A stretch of 64,000 nucleotides of DNA. Origin: Pseudomonadota bacterium (GTDB lineage Bacteria; Pseudomonadota; Gammaproteobacteria; Steroidobacterales; Steroidobacteraceae). Numbering within the stretch: position 1 is the stretch's first letter; each line of letters begins with the position of its first letter. Made by a program: the position numbers and the translations under genes. The notes beneath the pieces are model-generated. The model was given only the letters and a program-made list of their open reading frames with translations, made no database searches and had not been told where the DNA came from. The DNA lies in assembly GCA_018241505.1 (NCBI GenBank), contig JAFEDS010000012.1, positions 1-64,000 on the forward strand, written 5' to 3'. Shown piece after piece: positions 34,773 to 43,260 of the stretch.

Positions 34773-35105
34773 TCATGCGGGTTTCCTCTTTCTCGTCAGC
34801 CCGGTCTGAGGCGCGCAACTGCGCCCACCACAGCAGTTCTCGGTCAGAAAACCCAGCAGCGCGTTCATTTGCTCGTAGTGGGTCGAGTAGTAGATGAATC
34901 GCCCGGCCTGGCGCGATTGCACCAGGCCGGCGTGACTCAGGGTCTTCAGATGAAAAGACAGCGTATTCGCCGGGATACTCAGGCGTTCTGCGATCTCCGA
35001 CGCCGCCGTTCCTTCCGGCCCCGCCTGAACGAGCAAACGATAGACCTCCAGGCGGCTCTCCTGAGCCAGGGCGCTCAGTGCCGTGACGGCAGACTTCAAT
35101 TCCAT
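34773..35105 (-). CDS. arsR: ArsR-family arsenical repressor with C-terminal Cys site
   Basis: This is a 110-residue winged-helix repressor that heads the ars operon. The DNA-binding part has ALAQESRLEVYRLLVQAG, AASEIAERLSIPANTLSFHL and AGRFIYYSTHYEQM. The classical ELCVCD metal motif of the alpha-3 helix is missing. Instead, cysteines lie near the C-terminus (ENCCGGRSC; C91, C92, C97), similar in type to the Acidithiobacillus ArsR arrangement. These should bind As(III) and release DNA. A promoter with TTGACT and GATTCT boxes lies just upstream. Confidence 0.9.
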   Translation of the reverse strand: MELKSAVTALSALAQESRLEVYRLLVQAGPEGTAASEIAERLSIPANTLSFHLKTLSHAGLVQSRQAGRFIYYSTHYEQMNALLGFLTENCCGGRSCAPQTGLTRKRKPA

Positions 35106-35111
35106 AAATCT

Positions 35112-35140
35112 AGAATCATCGAATTAATGCTCGAAGTCAA
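35112..35140 (-). promoter_or_regulatory. Predicted arsR promoter/operator region
   Basis: On the minus strand TTGACT (35140-35135) is followed after 17 bases by GATTCT (35117-35112), a plausible but weak -10 box (3 of 6). Transcription from it would begin at about the arsR ATG (35105), implying a leaderless or nearly leaderless message. The AT-rich spacer includes an imperfect inverted repeat around ATTAATTCGATGATT, a likely ArsR binding zone. Confidence 0.4.
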
Positions 35141-35236
35141 GCCGACGACCCTCGTCCTCGGGCGCGACGGCGTTCGTGTAGCTCTGGTTTCTACGCGACC
35201 CGCCGTCGGACCTCATGCCATGCGCGGGGAAGGGCG

Positions 35237-35686
35237 CTAATCGTCGTGACCATGCCCTCTGTCGTGATCGCGATCGTGGTCACGGTCATGGTCCTTGTGA
35301 TGACCATTGCCATGCCCATGTCCGTGTCCATGGTCGCGGTCATCGTCGTCGTGATGTCTGTACCGCGGCACATATTCTTTGTTGTACCACTCATCCCGCA
35401 CAAAGTAGACCGGTCGGCCGCATGCGTGGTACTCCGCGCAATGCCGGTCCCAGTGTTTCTCATGTCCTGGCGGCACGTGCAGGTAGATCGGCTCCACTGC
35501 AACATACTCCGGCGCGCGTGCAACCACGACAGGTTGCGCATAGACGACGGGCGGCCGCGGGATATTGCCGATATCGATCTGACCATAGAACCCGGGCTGG
35601 CCGACGCTGATGGATATACCCACATCACCGGCAAATGCCGGCGCAGCGCACACGCTCAGCAGCGTGACAAATATAGCTTTCTTCAT
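35237..35686 (-). CDS. Exported protein with His/Asp-rich repetitive tail
   Basis: This is a 149-residue secreted protein of unknown function. It has a signal peptide (KKAIFVTLLSVCAAPAFAG), a middle section (IPRPPVVYAQPVVVARAPEY; CAEYHACGRPVYFVRDEWYN) found in many proteobacterial envelope proteins, and a tail of about 35 residues built of HGHG, DHDRDH and HDD repeats. The tail should bind divalent metals, perhaps Ni, Zn or Cu. The coding DNA of the tail is itself repetitive. I prefer ATG 35686; GTG 35695 would add three residues. It starts nine bases after the DUF4382 gene stop and is probably co-transcribed with it. Confidence 0.72.
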   Translation of the reverse strand: MKKAIFVTLLSVCAAPAFAGDVGISISVGQPGFYGQIDIGNIPRPPVVYAQPVVVARAPEYVAVEPIYLHVPPGHEKHWDRHCAEYHACGRPVYFVRDEWYNKEYVPRYRHHDDDDRDHGHGHGHGNGHHKDHDRDHDRDHDRGHGHDD

Positions 35687-35695
35687 TGCATGCAC

Positions 35696-36604
35696 TCACT
35701 GTAAATCGACGGTCGTAGTCATGTTGGCGGCCACGGAGACACCGGTGTTGACCGGACTGAAGGTCACCGCACCGTCAGCCTTGTCAGGATCGTCCGAGGC
35801 AGCCTGACAAGTGAACGCCACCGTGTAGGTTCCCGGGGAAAGGAACGTAAACTGGTAATAGTACGGAGGCTGTGAATTGGCCACGGGAACTTTCGAGCCG
35901 ATCGGCAGGCTGGTGTCGCTCGAGGAGCCGGAGCTGTTCATGTCTTTCGGCGCAGTCACGTTCCCGCTGTAGAGATAAACGCCGGGACTGCATCCATCCG
36001 GGATCAGCGTATTGCTGACAACGCCCTGAATGTTGCCGACCGCGGTGTTGTCAATCAGGCGATCGGCCGGTTTGAGAATACACACCGGCGCCTGGCCTGG
36101 CGGACACGTAAGGTCCTTGCGCAGGTCGAAATCGATGGTGTAGTCCACGACACCGCTGCTTGGGACGGTAAAACCGGAGACCAACTTATAGCCGCTCTCC
36201 GAGCCGCTCGGCACCTGCAGGCCGTGCATCGTGCCGTCCGACAGTGTTATGTATGAATTGCTGGGATCGCCGTCGGCGACGACCATCAGCCGGATCTGAC
36301 TATATTTGCCCGCGATAATCGGCTGGTTGAACAGCACTGCGCTGGCCGTGCCGCCGTCCTTCAGCAGGTCGATGCTCTTGGGTTGAGCAAAGGTGATGGT
36401 GACCGGGGAGCCGCTGTTACCCGTCAACTCCACCCCGGTGAATTTAACAACGACTGCCTCAGCGCCGTCGACGGGAGCGTCGGCAACTGACAACTTCATT
36501 TGCCCCGATCCCGCGACATCGCCGCCGCCGCAAGCGGCAACAACGAGCAGCGTGCCAGCCAGGAGCACACCATGAAGTGCACCCCGTCGTGAATGTCGAC
36601 CCAT
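35696..36604 (-). CDS. DUF4382 lipoprotein
   Basis: This is a 302-residue predicted lipoprotein. The N-terminus has a signal with the lipobox LVVAAC (Cys about 25) followed by GGG. The next part matches the DUF4382 pattern: GQMKLSVADAPVDGAEAVVV, FTGVELTG, SIDLLKDGGTA, AGKYSQIRLMVV and SGFTVPSSGVVDYTIDFDLR. The C-terminus looks like a carboxypeptidase-regulatory-like or bacterial Ig-like fold (YYYQFTFLSPGTYTVAFTC). Function is unknown. It precedes the His/Asp-rich gene. The 215-base space upstream contains the 11-base palindrome GACAATTTGTC but no clear promoter. Confidence 0.78.
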   Translation of the reverse strand: MGRHSRRGALHGVLLAGTLLVVAACGGGDVAGSGQMKLSVADAPVDGAEAVVVKFTGVELTGNSGSPVTITFAQPKSIDLLKDGGTASAVLFNQPIIAGKYSQIRLMVVADGDPSNSYITLSDGTMHGLQVPSGSESGYKLVSGFTVPSSGVVDYTIDFDLRKDLTCPPGQAPVCILKPADRLIDNTAVGNIQGVVSNTLIPDGCSPGVYLYSGNVTAPKDMNSSGSSSDTSLPIGSKVPVANSQPPYYYQFTFLSPGTYTVAFTCQAASDDPDKADGAVTFSPVNTGVSVAANMTTTVDLQ

Positions 36605-36819
36605 TTGGACGCCTCCCCGTGACTACCGCCTGTGGGACAACGTATCTCACCGAGACTGGACGGCACCTGAACGCAGTCGACAATTTGTCAAACACTGTGA
36701 TGCCTGTCGCAACTGGCCGACGCCTGTCGGGCCACCCTCGTTTGCAACAGCAACCGAATTGTGACGCACGTCGTGGACGCGCTGCGCCGCCGTGGGTTCC
36801 GGCAGGCGCTCAGCCCCAA

Positions 36820-39800
36820 TCAGCTCGAATGCGGTGTCTGCGCCGCGTGCGCGATGATTTTGACAGTCTGTCCGGGCGCGAGGCGCTCAGCGCCCCGTAC
36901 CACCAACTGATCGCCCGGCGAGACAGGTCCCCTGACCTCCACGACATCGGCCAGGGCGATACCCGGGGTCACATCCAACTCTTCGACCGTGTTGGCATGG
37001 CTCACCCGCAGCACGTAGGAATGGTTCTCGCGGATGACCAGCGCGTCGCGGGGAATCGTGAGGGCGGTGCGCTCGGCCGCGGAAGGCAGGCTGACCTCGA
37101 CGGAGGTTCCGACCAGCCAGTCAGGATCCTGGAAGACCACCCGGATTTCGAATTGGCGGGAGCGGTCATCGCCCACCGGGACGATAGCCCGGATGCGGCC
37201 GGGGCGCTCCTGATCGTGATCGCGGATGCTCACCGTCTGGCCGGTGCGAATGTTCGCAGCGAGCCCCAGTGCAGCGGTCGCGCGAGCTTCGATGTCAGCC
37301 GTATTTACCAGGCGTACGGTGGCGGCTCCCAACTGCACGTACTCGCCCTTTTGTATGAAACGCTCGGTCACCACGCCGGGAAAAGGTGCGCGGATTTGCG
37401 ATTCGTTGATGTCGTACGCTGCTTCGCGGAGCTGCGCTTCAGCGCGCAAGACGTCCTCATGAGCGACGTCGCTCTGCGCTCGTGCGTCGTCAAGCTGGCT
37501 GACACTGACCACCTTCGTCGCCGCAAGTTGTGTGAAGCGCTCGAGTTGAGTTGCGGCAACGGCAAGTTGAGCTTTGGCACGCGCAACCTGCGCACGCAAA
37601 TCCTGAGACCGGATCTGCGCCGGCGTGTCATCCAGCTTTGCAATGGGCTCGCCCGCCTTGACCCGCTGCCCGACTTCGGCCACCCACATCGCGCGCCCGG
37701 CAATGACACTGGCCACGCGTGCATCGTACCGACTCACAATTGAGCCTGGAATCCAGCTCTTGGCGGACACCGAGCGCTCAGTGACTGTGCCAACCTGCAC
37801 CGGCACGGGCGGTCCGGCATCCGCGGCTGCGTGCGCGCTCCGGGTGGCAGCAATACATAGAAGCGCCGCCAACATAACACCAAGGGCATGAGCACCCGTA
37901 GTGGCGGCCCGCGCACCCGCAGCCAAAGAGCCCGCCGCCGTTGCCGCCGGCACACGCGACACCCGCCTCTGAAGCAGCCGCATCAGCGCCGGAATCAACA
38001 CGAGACTGAACACGAGACTCACCACCACACCACCAATATTGACCGCCGCGAGACCCCGATAGATCACGCTGCCCGGACCTGGATTCACGGCCATGGGCAG
38101 TGCGCCGAGCGCTCCCGTGAGCGTGCTTGCCAGAATTGCACGCAGCCGTTGATTGAGTCCGGCCCGAATCGCTTCTTCCAGCGCCGCGCCCGTCGATTCA
38201 ACACTGCGCACGGCGGCTACGAGCAGGATCGCGTGATTGATGATGACGCCGATCATCATGACGAACCCGATCATGGACAGCAGATCCAGCGCCTGAAACT
38301 TCACCACATCGAGCATGCGCAGGCCCACCACACCGCCGATGAGCGCCAGCGGTACGGTCAGCAGCACAATCAGGCTGTCTCTCACGGAGCGGAACAGGGC
38401 GGTCATCAACAGCAACAGCACAACCAGCGCGACACCAAACACCCGTGACATGGTGTGCAGTGTCTTGCTGAGGCTGTCGGCACTTCCAGCCATGCGGATC
38501 GCGCCGTCCGCAGGTAACTTCGCCCGCAGTTCGGGCAGGACATCCCGATTGATTGTGCTGAGAACCTGTTCGAGTGACAGTGACGCCGGAGGGTCCACCG
38601 TGAGAGTCACCGTACGGCGATGGTTGAGCCGGCGAATGGCCGGGGGCCCGAGCTCGGTCGACAATTGCACCAGATCCCCGAGCCGTACGACCGTGCCCGA
38701 GGCTGTACGCAGAGGCGCGTTCGCAAGATCCTCGGGAGTCGCGCCCTCGCTGGACCGCAACACGATCGGCAATCGCGATTTGCCGTCGAAGTACTCGCCC
38801 AACCACGCCCCTTCCCCCACCGTACGGATCACGGTACCGAGTGTGGCTCGATCCCAGCCCACTTCCGCAATGCGCCGGTCATCCGGAACCGCATGCAACT
38901 CGAGCGCAACATCCTCGGGGTTGGGAAAGCTCTGTACCGCGGAGTTGGGGAAAGTCTTCTCGAGCAGCGCCCGTCCCTCGAGAGCCACCCGGTTCAAGGG
39001 CGCGGTGTTCTCACTCTGCAAATGAATGCCGACCGAGCGCGCCGAGCCGCCGATTCCGCCGAACAAATCGCCTTCGGCCGCGAAGGCGCGGGTATCCGGC
39101 AAGCCGACAATGATCTTGTCCCGAATGATCGTTTCGAGCTCGCCGATGCGCGTCTCGTCCTGCACCCGGGCGCCGATCGTGCCGCCGCCCGGCCATGTCA
39201 GGACGTACCAGTTCTTGAGCCTCGGCTCGAGCCGTCCCTCCATGTACGGACGCATGCGCTCCAGGATCGTCGGCAGCAATTCGCGGTTGACGGCTTCGGA
39301 GCTCATGCCCGGCGGGAAGTTGAAAAAAGCGTCAATGGCCGCGCGTTTGACCGGCGGCAGATAGTCGAGCGGTGGCAACAGCCACCACGCCAGGCTCAGC
39401 GGCAGCACCAACAGCCCAGCGATCCACGACACTTGTTTGGGCCTGGAGTTTGTGACCCGCAGTACCCACTCCGCAAGTTGCGGCCAGCCGTGCCCGTAGC
39501 CGGATGGGCGCAACGGCCGGTCGAGAGCCAAGCTCAGCGAGACCGGCAACAAGGTCAGCGCAACAACAATGGAAATCGCGACGGCAATGGAAATGGTGAG
39601 TGCCAGATCGCCGAAAAGCTGTCCCTCGACGTCTTTGAGGAACAGAACGGGCACAAAAACCGCAATCGTGGTGGCGGTCGAGGCAATCAGGGCACCGGCC
39701 ACCTGCCGCGCTCCCTCGCGGGCGGCTTGCTGCAATGGCAGGCCACTCTCGCGCAATCGCACGACATTTCCTGAAACAACAATGGCCCCCTCGACCACCA

Positions 39801-41004
39801 TGCCAACCGCCAGCGCGAGTCCCGCTAGGGAAATCACGTTCAAACTGCGGCCGAGCAGGTCGAGCACGGTAAAGGTCGCGCACAAACACACAGGTATGGT
39901 GAGCGCGATCAGGATCGTCACGCGCGTCTCGCGCATGAACCACCAGACCACAATCAGTGCCAGCAGCGTTCCGACAATCAGATTTTCAGACAGCAGATTG
40001 ACGGCGCGATGAATAAACAAAGAGGCATCGAACGACTGCTCGATCCCCAGGCCGCGCGCCTTCAGGGGGCCATCGCGCAGTTCGGCCACCGCGGCCTTGA
40101 CCGTCTCGAGCGTGCCGAGAACATTGGCACCCGGCGTGCGGAAAACCTGGATGCCGATGGCCGGATTGCCATTCTGATAGCCGAATTGTTGGCGAGCGGG
40201 CGGGGCGATGTCGATGGTGGCCACATCGGACAGCCGGACAGGACGGCCGTCGCGCCAGGTCAGTACGAGATCTCCCAACCGGTCAGGTTTGAATAGACCC
40301 GTGAAACGCAGGGTGTATTGGCGGCGGCCCACGTCGAGTTGGCCGCCTGAGACGTTGTTGGCTGCTGCGGCCTGCGCCGCGATATCCGGTACCGCAATTC
40401 CCAGTGCCGCCGCCCGTTCGAGATCTACGGTGATCCTGACATCATCCGGAGGGCCCGCGTTGACGTTGACAGCCGCTACACCCGGGATTGCTTCGAGCCG
40501 CGGCCGCACGGTGTCCTCTATAAAGCGCCGTTGCGACTCGATCGTGCCCGGCGTTCCGGCGAGTTGTTGGACGAAGAACCAGGACAGGGTCTCGTTCGCG
40601 TTGCCATCGCCGCCGCCGAGACTCACGATGGGACGGTCCGCGTCCCTGGGCAACGGGCGCAATCGGTTCAGGCGCCCAATGACCTCCACGAGCGCGTTCT
40701 TCATGTCGGTTCCGAGCGCGAAGCGCAGATTGATTTGGGCATTGCCGGCGTTGGCCGTGCCTTCAATTTCCTCCACCCCCGGCATGCCCTGCAGCACATT
40801 CTCGAGTGGCTCCAACAATTCGGATTCCACTTCCTCGGGCGAGGCCGTCCGCCACTGGCATTGGATGGAAATTTCGGGCCGGTTGATGTCCGGAAAAAGC
40901 TGCAGCGGCAATCGGCTCAGGCCGAGCGTGCCCAGAAGGACAATGAACAACGCGATGACCGCGACCGCAATAGGACTACGGCCCGACCATTGGACACTCT
41001 CCAT
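36820..41004 (-). CDS. Fused RND permease plus periplasmic adaptor in one polypeptide
   Basis: This is one uninterrupted frame of 1394 residues. Residues 1-1020 are a complete RND permease (SRLPLQLFPDINRPEISIQC at the start; helices and both periplasmic loops; AVNIGGVVVSLVFSLVLIPA near the end). After a linker, residues about 1038-1060 form an extra hydrophobic segment (HALGVMLAALLCIAATRSA). From about 1061 a full membrane-fusion protein follows (MWVAEVGQRVKAGEPIAKLD; IRAPFPGVVTERFIQKGEYV; VEVRGPVSPGDQLVVRGAER). Because the permease C-terminus is cytoplasmic, the extra helix would carry the adaptor to the periplasm, so the fusion is topologically sound. The proton-relay motif reads GMVVEGAIVV (E405-G406) instead of Asp-Asp or Asp-Asn. 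No outer-membrane channel gene is adjacent. The substrate is unknown. Confidence 0.85.
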   Translation of the reverse strand: MESVQWSGRSPIAVAVIALFIVLLGTLGLSRLPLQLFPDINRPEISIQCQWRTASPEEVESELLEPLENVLQGMPGVEEIEGTANAGNAQINLRFALGTDMKNALVEVIGRLNRLRPLPRDADRPIVSLGGGDGNANETLSWFFVQQLAGTPGTIESQRRFIEDTVRPRLEAIPGVAAVNVNAGPPDDVRITVDLERAAALGIAVPDIAAQAAAANNVSGGQLDVGRRQYTLRFTGLFKPDRLGDLVLTWRDGRPVRLSDVATIDIAPPARQQFGYQNGNPAIGIQVFRTPGANVLGTLETVKAAVAELRDGPLKARGLGIEQSFDASLFIHRAVNLLSENLIVGTLLALIVVWWFMRETRVTILIALTIPVCLCATFTVLDLLGRSLNVISLAGLALAVGMVVEGAIVVSGNVVRLRESGLPLQQAAREGARQVAGALIASTATTIAVFVPVLFLKDVEGQLFGDLALTISIAVAISIVVALTLLPVSLSLALDRPLRPSGYGHGWPQLAEWVLRVTNSRPKQVSWIAGLLVLPLSLAWWLLPPLDYLPPVKRAAIDAFFNFPPGMSSEAVNRELLPTILERMRPYMEGRLEPRLKNWYVLTWPGGGTIGARVQDETRIGELETIIRDKIIVGLPDTRAFAAEGDLFGGIGGSARSVGIHLQSENTAPLNRVALEGRALLEKTFPNSAVQSFPNPEDVALELHAVPDDRRIAEVGWDRATLGTVIRTVGEGAWLGEYFDGKSRLPIVLRSSEGATPEDLANAPLRTASGTVVRLGDLVQLSTELGPPAIRRLNHRRTVTLTVDPPASLSLEQVLSTINRDVLPELRAKLPADGAIRMAGSADSLSKTLHTMSRVFGVALVVLLLLMTALFRSVRDSLIVLLTVPLALIGGVVGLRMLDVVKFQALDLLSMIGFVMMIGVIINHAILLVAAVRSVESTGAALEEAIRAGLNQRLRAILASTLTGALGALPMAVNPGPGSVIYRGLAAVNIGGVVVSLVFSLVLIPALMRLLQRRVSRVPAATAAGSLAAGARAATTGAHALGVMLAALLCIAATRSAHAAADAGPPVPVQVGTVTERSVSAKSWIPGSIVSRYDARVASVIAGRAMWVAEVGQRVKAGEPIAKLDDTPAQIRSQDLRAQVARAKAQLAVAATQLERFTQLAATKVVSVSQLDDARAQSDVAHEDVLRAEAQLREAAYDINESQIRAPFPGVVTERFIQKGEYVQLGAATVRLVNTADIEARATAALGLAANIRTGQTVSIRDHDQERPGRIRAIVPVGDDRSRQFEIRVVFQDPDWLVGTSVEVSLPSAAERTALTIPRDALVIRENHSYVLRVSHANTVEELDVTPGIALADVVEVRGPVSPGDQLVVRGAERLAPGQTVKIIAHAAQTPHSS

Positions 41005-41164
41005 GGCCCACCCCTTTTGAAATGCCTACGGCAAACCGGCGACGCCCATCGAGTGACGCTCGAGAGTCCCCGATGCTACTGCAGGCAGACCGGGTTGGGC
41101 CCCGGGTGTGCGTCTCACATGGGACGGGCTCGTCGTAGGCAGGGACGAGCTCGTGCCACAGGCG

Positions 41165-42340
41165 TTAACCGATCACTCCGCCGGTCGCCAAAGCCTCAAC
41201 TTCCGCCCGGCTGAACCCAGCCCCTTCGAGCACCTCAAACGTGTGCTCCCCGGGCCGTGCCAACAAGGTCGAAGAGCCGCTGCGGCGATCCCCCATCTCA
41301 ATGGGCAGGGTAGGCAAAAGCGTCGCGCCACCCCCGGGCAACACCACCGGCGCCAGCCCGCCGCTCGCCAGCAAATGCGGATCCTCGAACAGCTCCTCCG
41401 GCTTGCCAATGGGTGCAAAGGGCAGCCCGGTGTGTTCCAGCTTGGCGAGCAGGTCCGCCCTGGAGTAGCGTGCCAGCACCGCGCTGACCTGCGGCAGCAG
41501 CTCCGGTCGCGCCTGCACCCGCTGATTGTTGGTCTTGTAGCGCGGATCTTCCGCCAGGGCCTTCAGTTCGAACACCTCGCAGAACTTCTGCCACAGCCCA
41601 TCCGAGACCACGCCCAGGAACACCTGCTCGTGATCGCTGGTCGTGAACACATCGTAGATGGCCCAAGCTGACACGCGCACGGGCATAGGTTGGGCCGCCT
41701 GACCCGTGACCGCCTTCTGTGCCATGTGCTGCCCGACCAGGTAGACGCTGGTTTCAAAGAGTGCGCTGGTCAGCTTCTGCCCACGCCCGCCGGTCTGCCG
41801 TTCCAGGAGCGCCGCCAGAATGGCAATAACCGCAAACATGCCACCCGCTACATCAATAACCGAGGATCCAGCGCGCAGCGGCCGCCCCGGCGGTCCCGTC
41901 ATGTAGGCGAGGCCACTCATCATCTGTGCCACTTCGTCCAGCGCAGTCCGATGTTGGTAAGGGCCTTCCAGGAAGCCTTTTTCAGAACAGTAGATGAGAC
42001 GCGGGTTCTCGCGGCTCAGGCTCGTGTAGTCCAGTCCCAGTCGATCCAGCGTCCCGGGGCGGAAGTTCTCAATCAACACATCCTGCGTGGCAACCAGGCG
42101 TCTGGCGCTCGCCAAGCCGAGCGGACTCTTGATATCCAGGCAAATGCTCTTCTTCCCGCGGTTGTACATCGGAAAGTAACCGGCGCCCGAACCCTTCAGG
42201 TTGCGCGTGGCGTCGCCGCCGATCGGTTCGACCTTGATCACTTCAGCGCCGAGGTCGGCCAATACCGCGCCCGCGGCGGGTCCCATGACCATGTGAGTGA
42301 ATTCGATCACCCGCAGCCCCTGCAACGGAAGCGCCCTCAT
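41165..42340 (-). CDS. Class III (CaiB/BaiF) CoA transferase
   Basis: This is a 391-residue enzyme moving CoA from a thioester to a carboxylic acid. It shows LRVIEFTHMVMGPAAGAVLA, LGAEVIKVEPIGGDATRNL, NRGKKSICLDIKSPLGLAS, VLIENFRPGTLDRLGLDY, and the likely catalytic Asp in RTALDEVAQMMSGLAYMTG. I chose ATG 42340, which overlaps the lyase stop as ATGA; the open frame further upstream lies inside that gene. It is the last gene of a seven-gene operon. In this context it probably activates the hydroxy-diacid made by the LeuCD-like enzyme so that the adjacent lyase can split it. That sequence of steps is inference. Confidence 0.87.
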   Translation of the reverse strand: MRALPLQGLRVIEFTHMVMGPAAGAVLADLGAEVIKVEPIGGDATRNLKGSGAGYFPMYNRGKKSICLDIKSPLGLASARRLVATQDVLIENFRPGTLDRLGLDYTSLSRENPRLIYCSEKGFLEGPYQHRTALDEVAQMMSGLAYMTGPPGRPLRAGSSVIDVAGGMFAVIAILAALLERQTGGRGQKLTSALFETSVYLVGQHMAQKAVTGQAAQPMPVRVSAWAIYDVFTTSDHEQVFLGVVSDGLWQKFCEVFELKALAEDPRYKTNNQRVQARPELLPQVSAVLARYSRADLLAKLEHTGLPFAPIGKPEELFEDPHLLASGGLAPVVLPGGGATLLPTLPIEMGDRRSGSSTLLARPGEHTFEVLEGAGFSRAEVEALATGGVIG

Positions 42341-43260
42341 TGGCGAAACCCCAGTGGTAGCCCCGCCAACGGCGTAAATCCGTACAACTCGTCCGTCGCC
42401 GGCAATGCCTTTCGCAACACCTCTCGTGCCGCAAACAACCCTTCCAGTTTGATTCCCGTCTTCAGTCCCATCGCCTCCAGCATGAACACCAGGTCCTCGG
42501 TCACAATGTTCCCCGAAGCACCCGGAGCGAACGGGCAACCGCCCAACCCGCCCAGCGAGCTGTCGAACGTGGAGATGCCCACGTCGAGGCCTGCCAACAC
42601 ATTGGCCAGCCCGAGTCCGCGGGTGTTATGCAGATGCAGTCCGTTCAGCGCATGCTCTCCCACGGCTCCCCGGATGCGCCGGACCAGTGATTTGATTTGA
42701 GTGGGGTTGGCATAGCCGGTCGTATCCGCCAGGCCCACTTCATCGCAGCCGGCGCGCATCAGTTGCTCAGCGAGGGCGACCACACGATCGGCGGGCACGG
42801 CGCCTTCCAGCGTGCAGCCGAACGCAGTCGATAAACCACCTTCCAGAGAAGGACGCCGATCCTCGGGCAACGACGCTATCAGCTCGGCGATAGCGTGAGT
42901 CTCGGCAACGATCTGTTCGTGTGTACGCCGTATGTTGCGCAGGCTGTGAGTTTCGGAAACCGACACCGGAACGGTGATCTTGTGAGCGCCGGCTTCTACC
43001 GCCGCCTGTGCCCCCTCGAGGTTAGGCACCAGCACCGCCACCGTCAGGCCCGGCAGAGTACGGGCGAATCGCACCACGTCGCCGGTATCAGCCAACTGCG
43101 GCAGCAATTTGGCCGGCACGAAGCTGCCGACCTCGATCTCGCGCACGCCCGCTGCGTATTCGGCGGCTACCCAGGCACACTTGGCTTCCAGCGGCAGAAT
43201 GCTTCGGATGCTCTGCAGCCCGTCGCGCGGCCCGACTTCGCTGATCAGTATCTGTGTCAT
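42337..43260 (-). CDS. Hydroxymethylglutaryl-CoA lyase-family enzyme
   Basis: This is a 307-residue TIM-barrel lyase of the HMGL group, which cleaves a 3-hydroxyacyl-CoA diacid to acetyl-CoA and a keto acid. Signature motifs are SEVGPRDGLQ (catalytic Arg and Asp), GLHLHNTRGLGLANVLAG (metal His pair), and FDSSLGGLGGCPFAPGASGN followed by TED, with the conserved Cys. The natural substrate may be HMG-CoA or a relative such as citramalyl-CoA. Four-base overlaps link it to the LeuD-like and CoA-transferase genes, so its substrate is probably made by these two enzymes. Confidence 0.87.
   Translation of the reverse strand: MTQILISEVGPRDGLQSIRSILPLEAKCAWVAAEYAAGVREIEVGSFVPAKLLPQLADTGDVVRFARTLPGLTVAVLVPNLEGAQAAVEAGAHKITVPVSVSETHSLRNIRRTHEQIVAETHAIAELIASLPEDRRPSLEGGLSTAFGCTLEGAVPADRVVALAEQLMRAGCDEVGLADTTGYANPTQIKSLVRRIRGAVGEHALNGLHLHNTRGLGLANVLAGLDVGISTFDSSLGGLGGCPFAPGASGNIVTEDLVFMLEAMGLKTGIKLEGLFAAREVLRKALPATDELYGFTPLAGLPLGFRQ

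Noticed and set aside
36680-36700. GACAATTTGTC palindrome upstream of the DUF4382 gene
   Set aside because: Only 11 bases, single copy and with no promoter at a sensible distance.
37840-37920. Split of the fused RND-adaptor protein into two genes at the ATG at 37875
   Set aside because: The frame is continuous and no ribosome site precedes that ATG, so a single fused product is the simpler reading.
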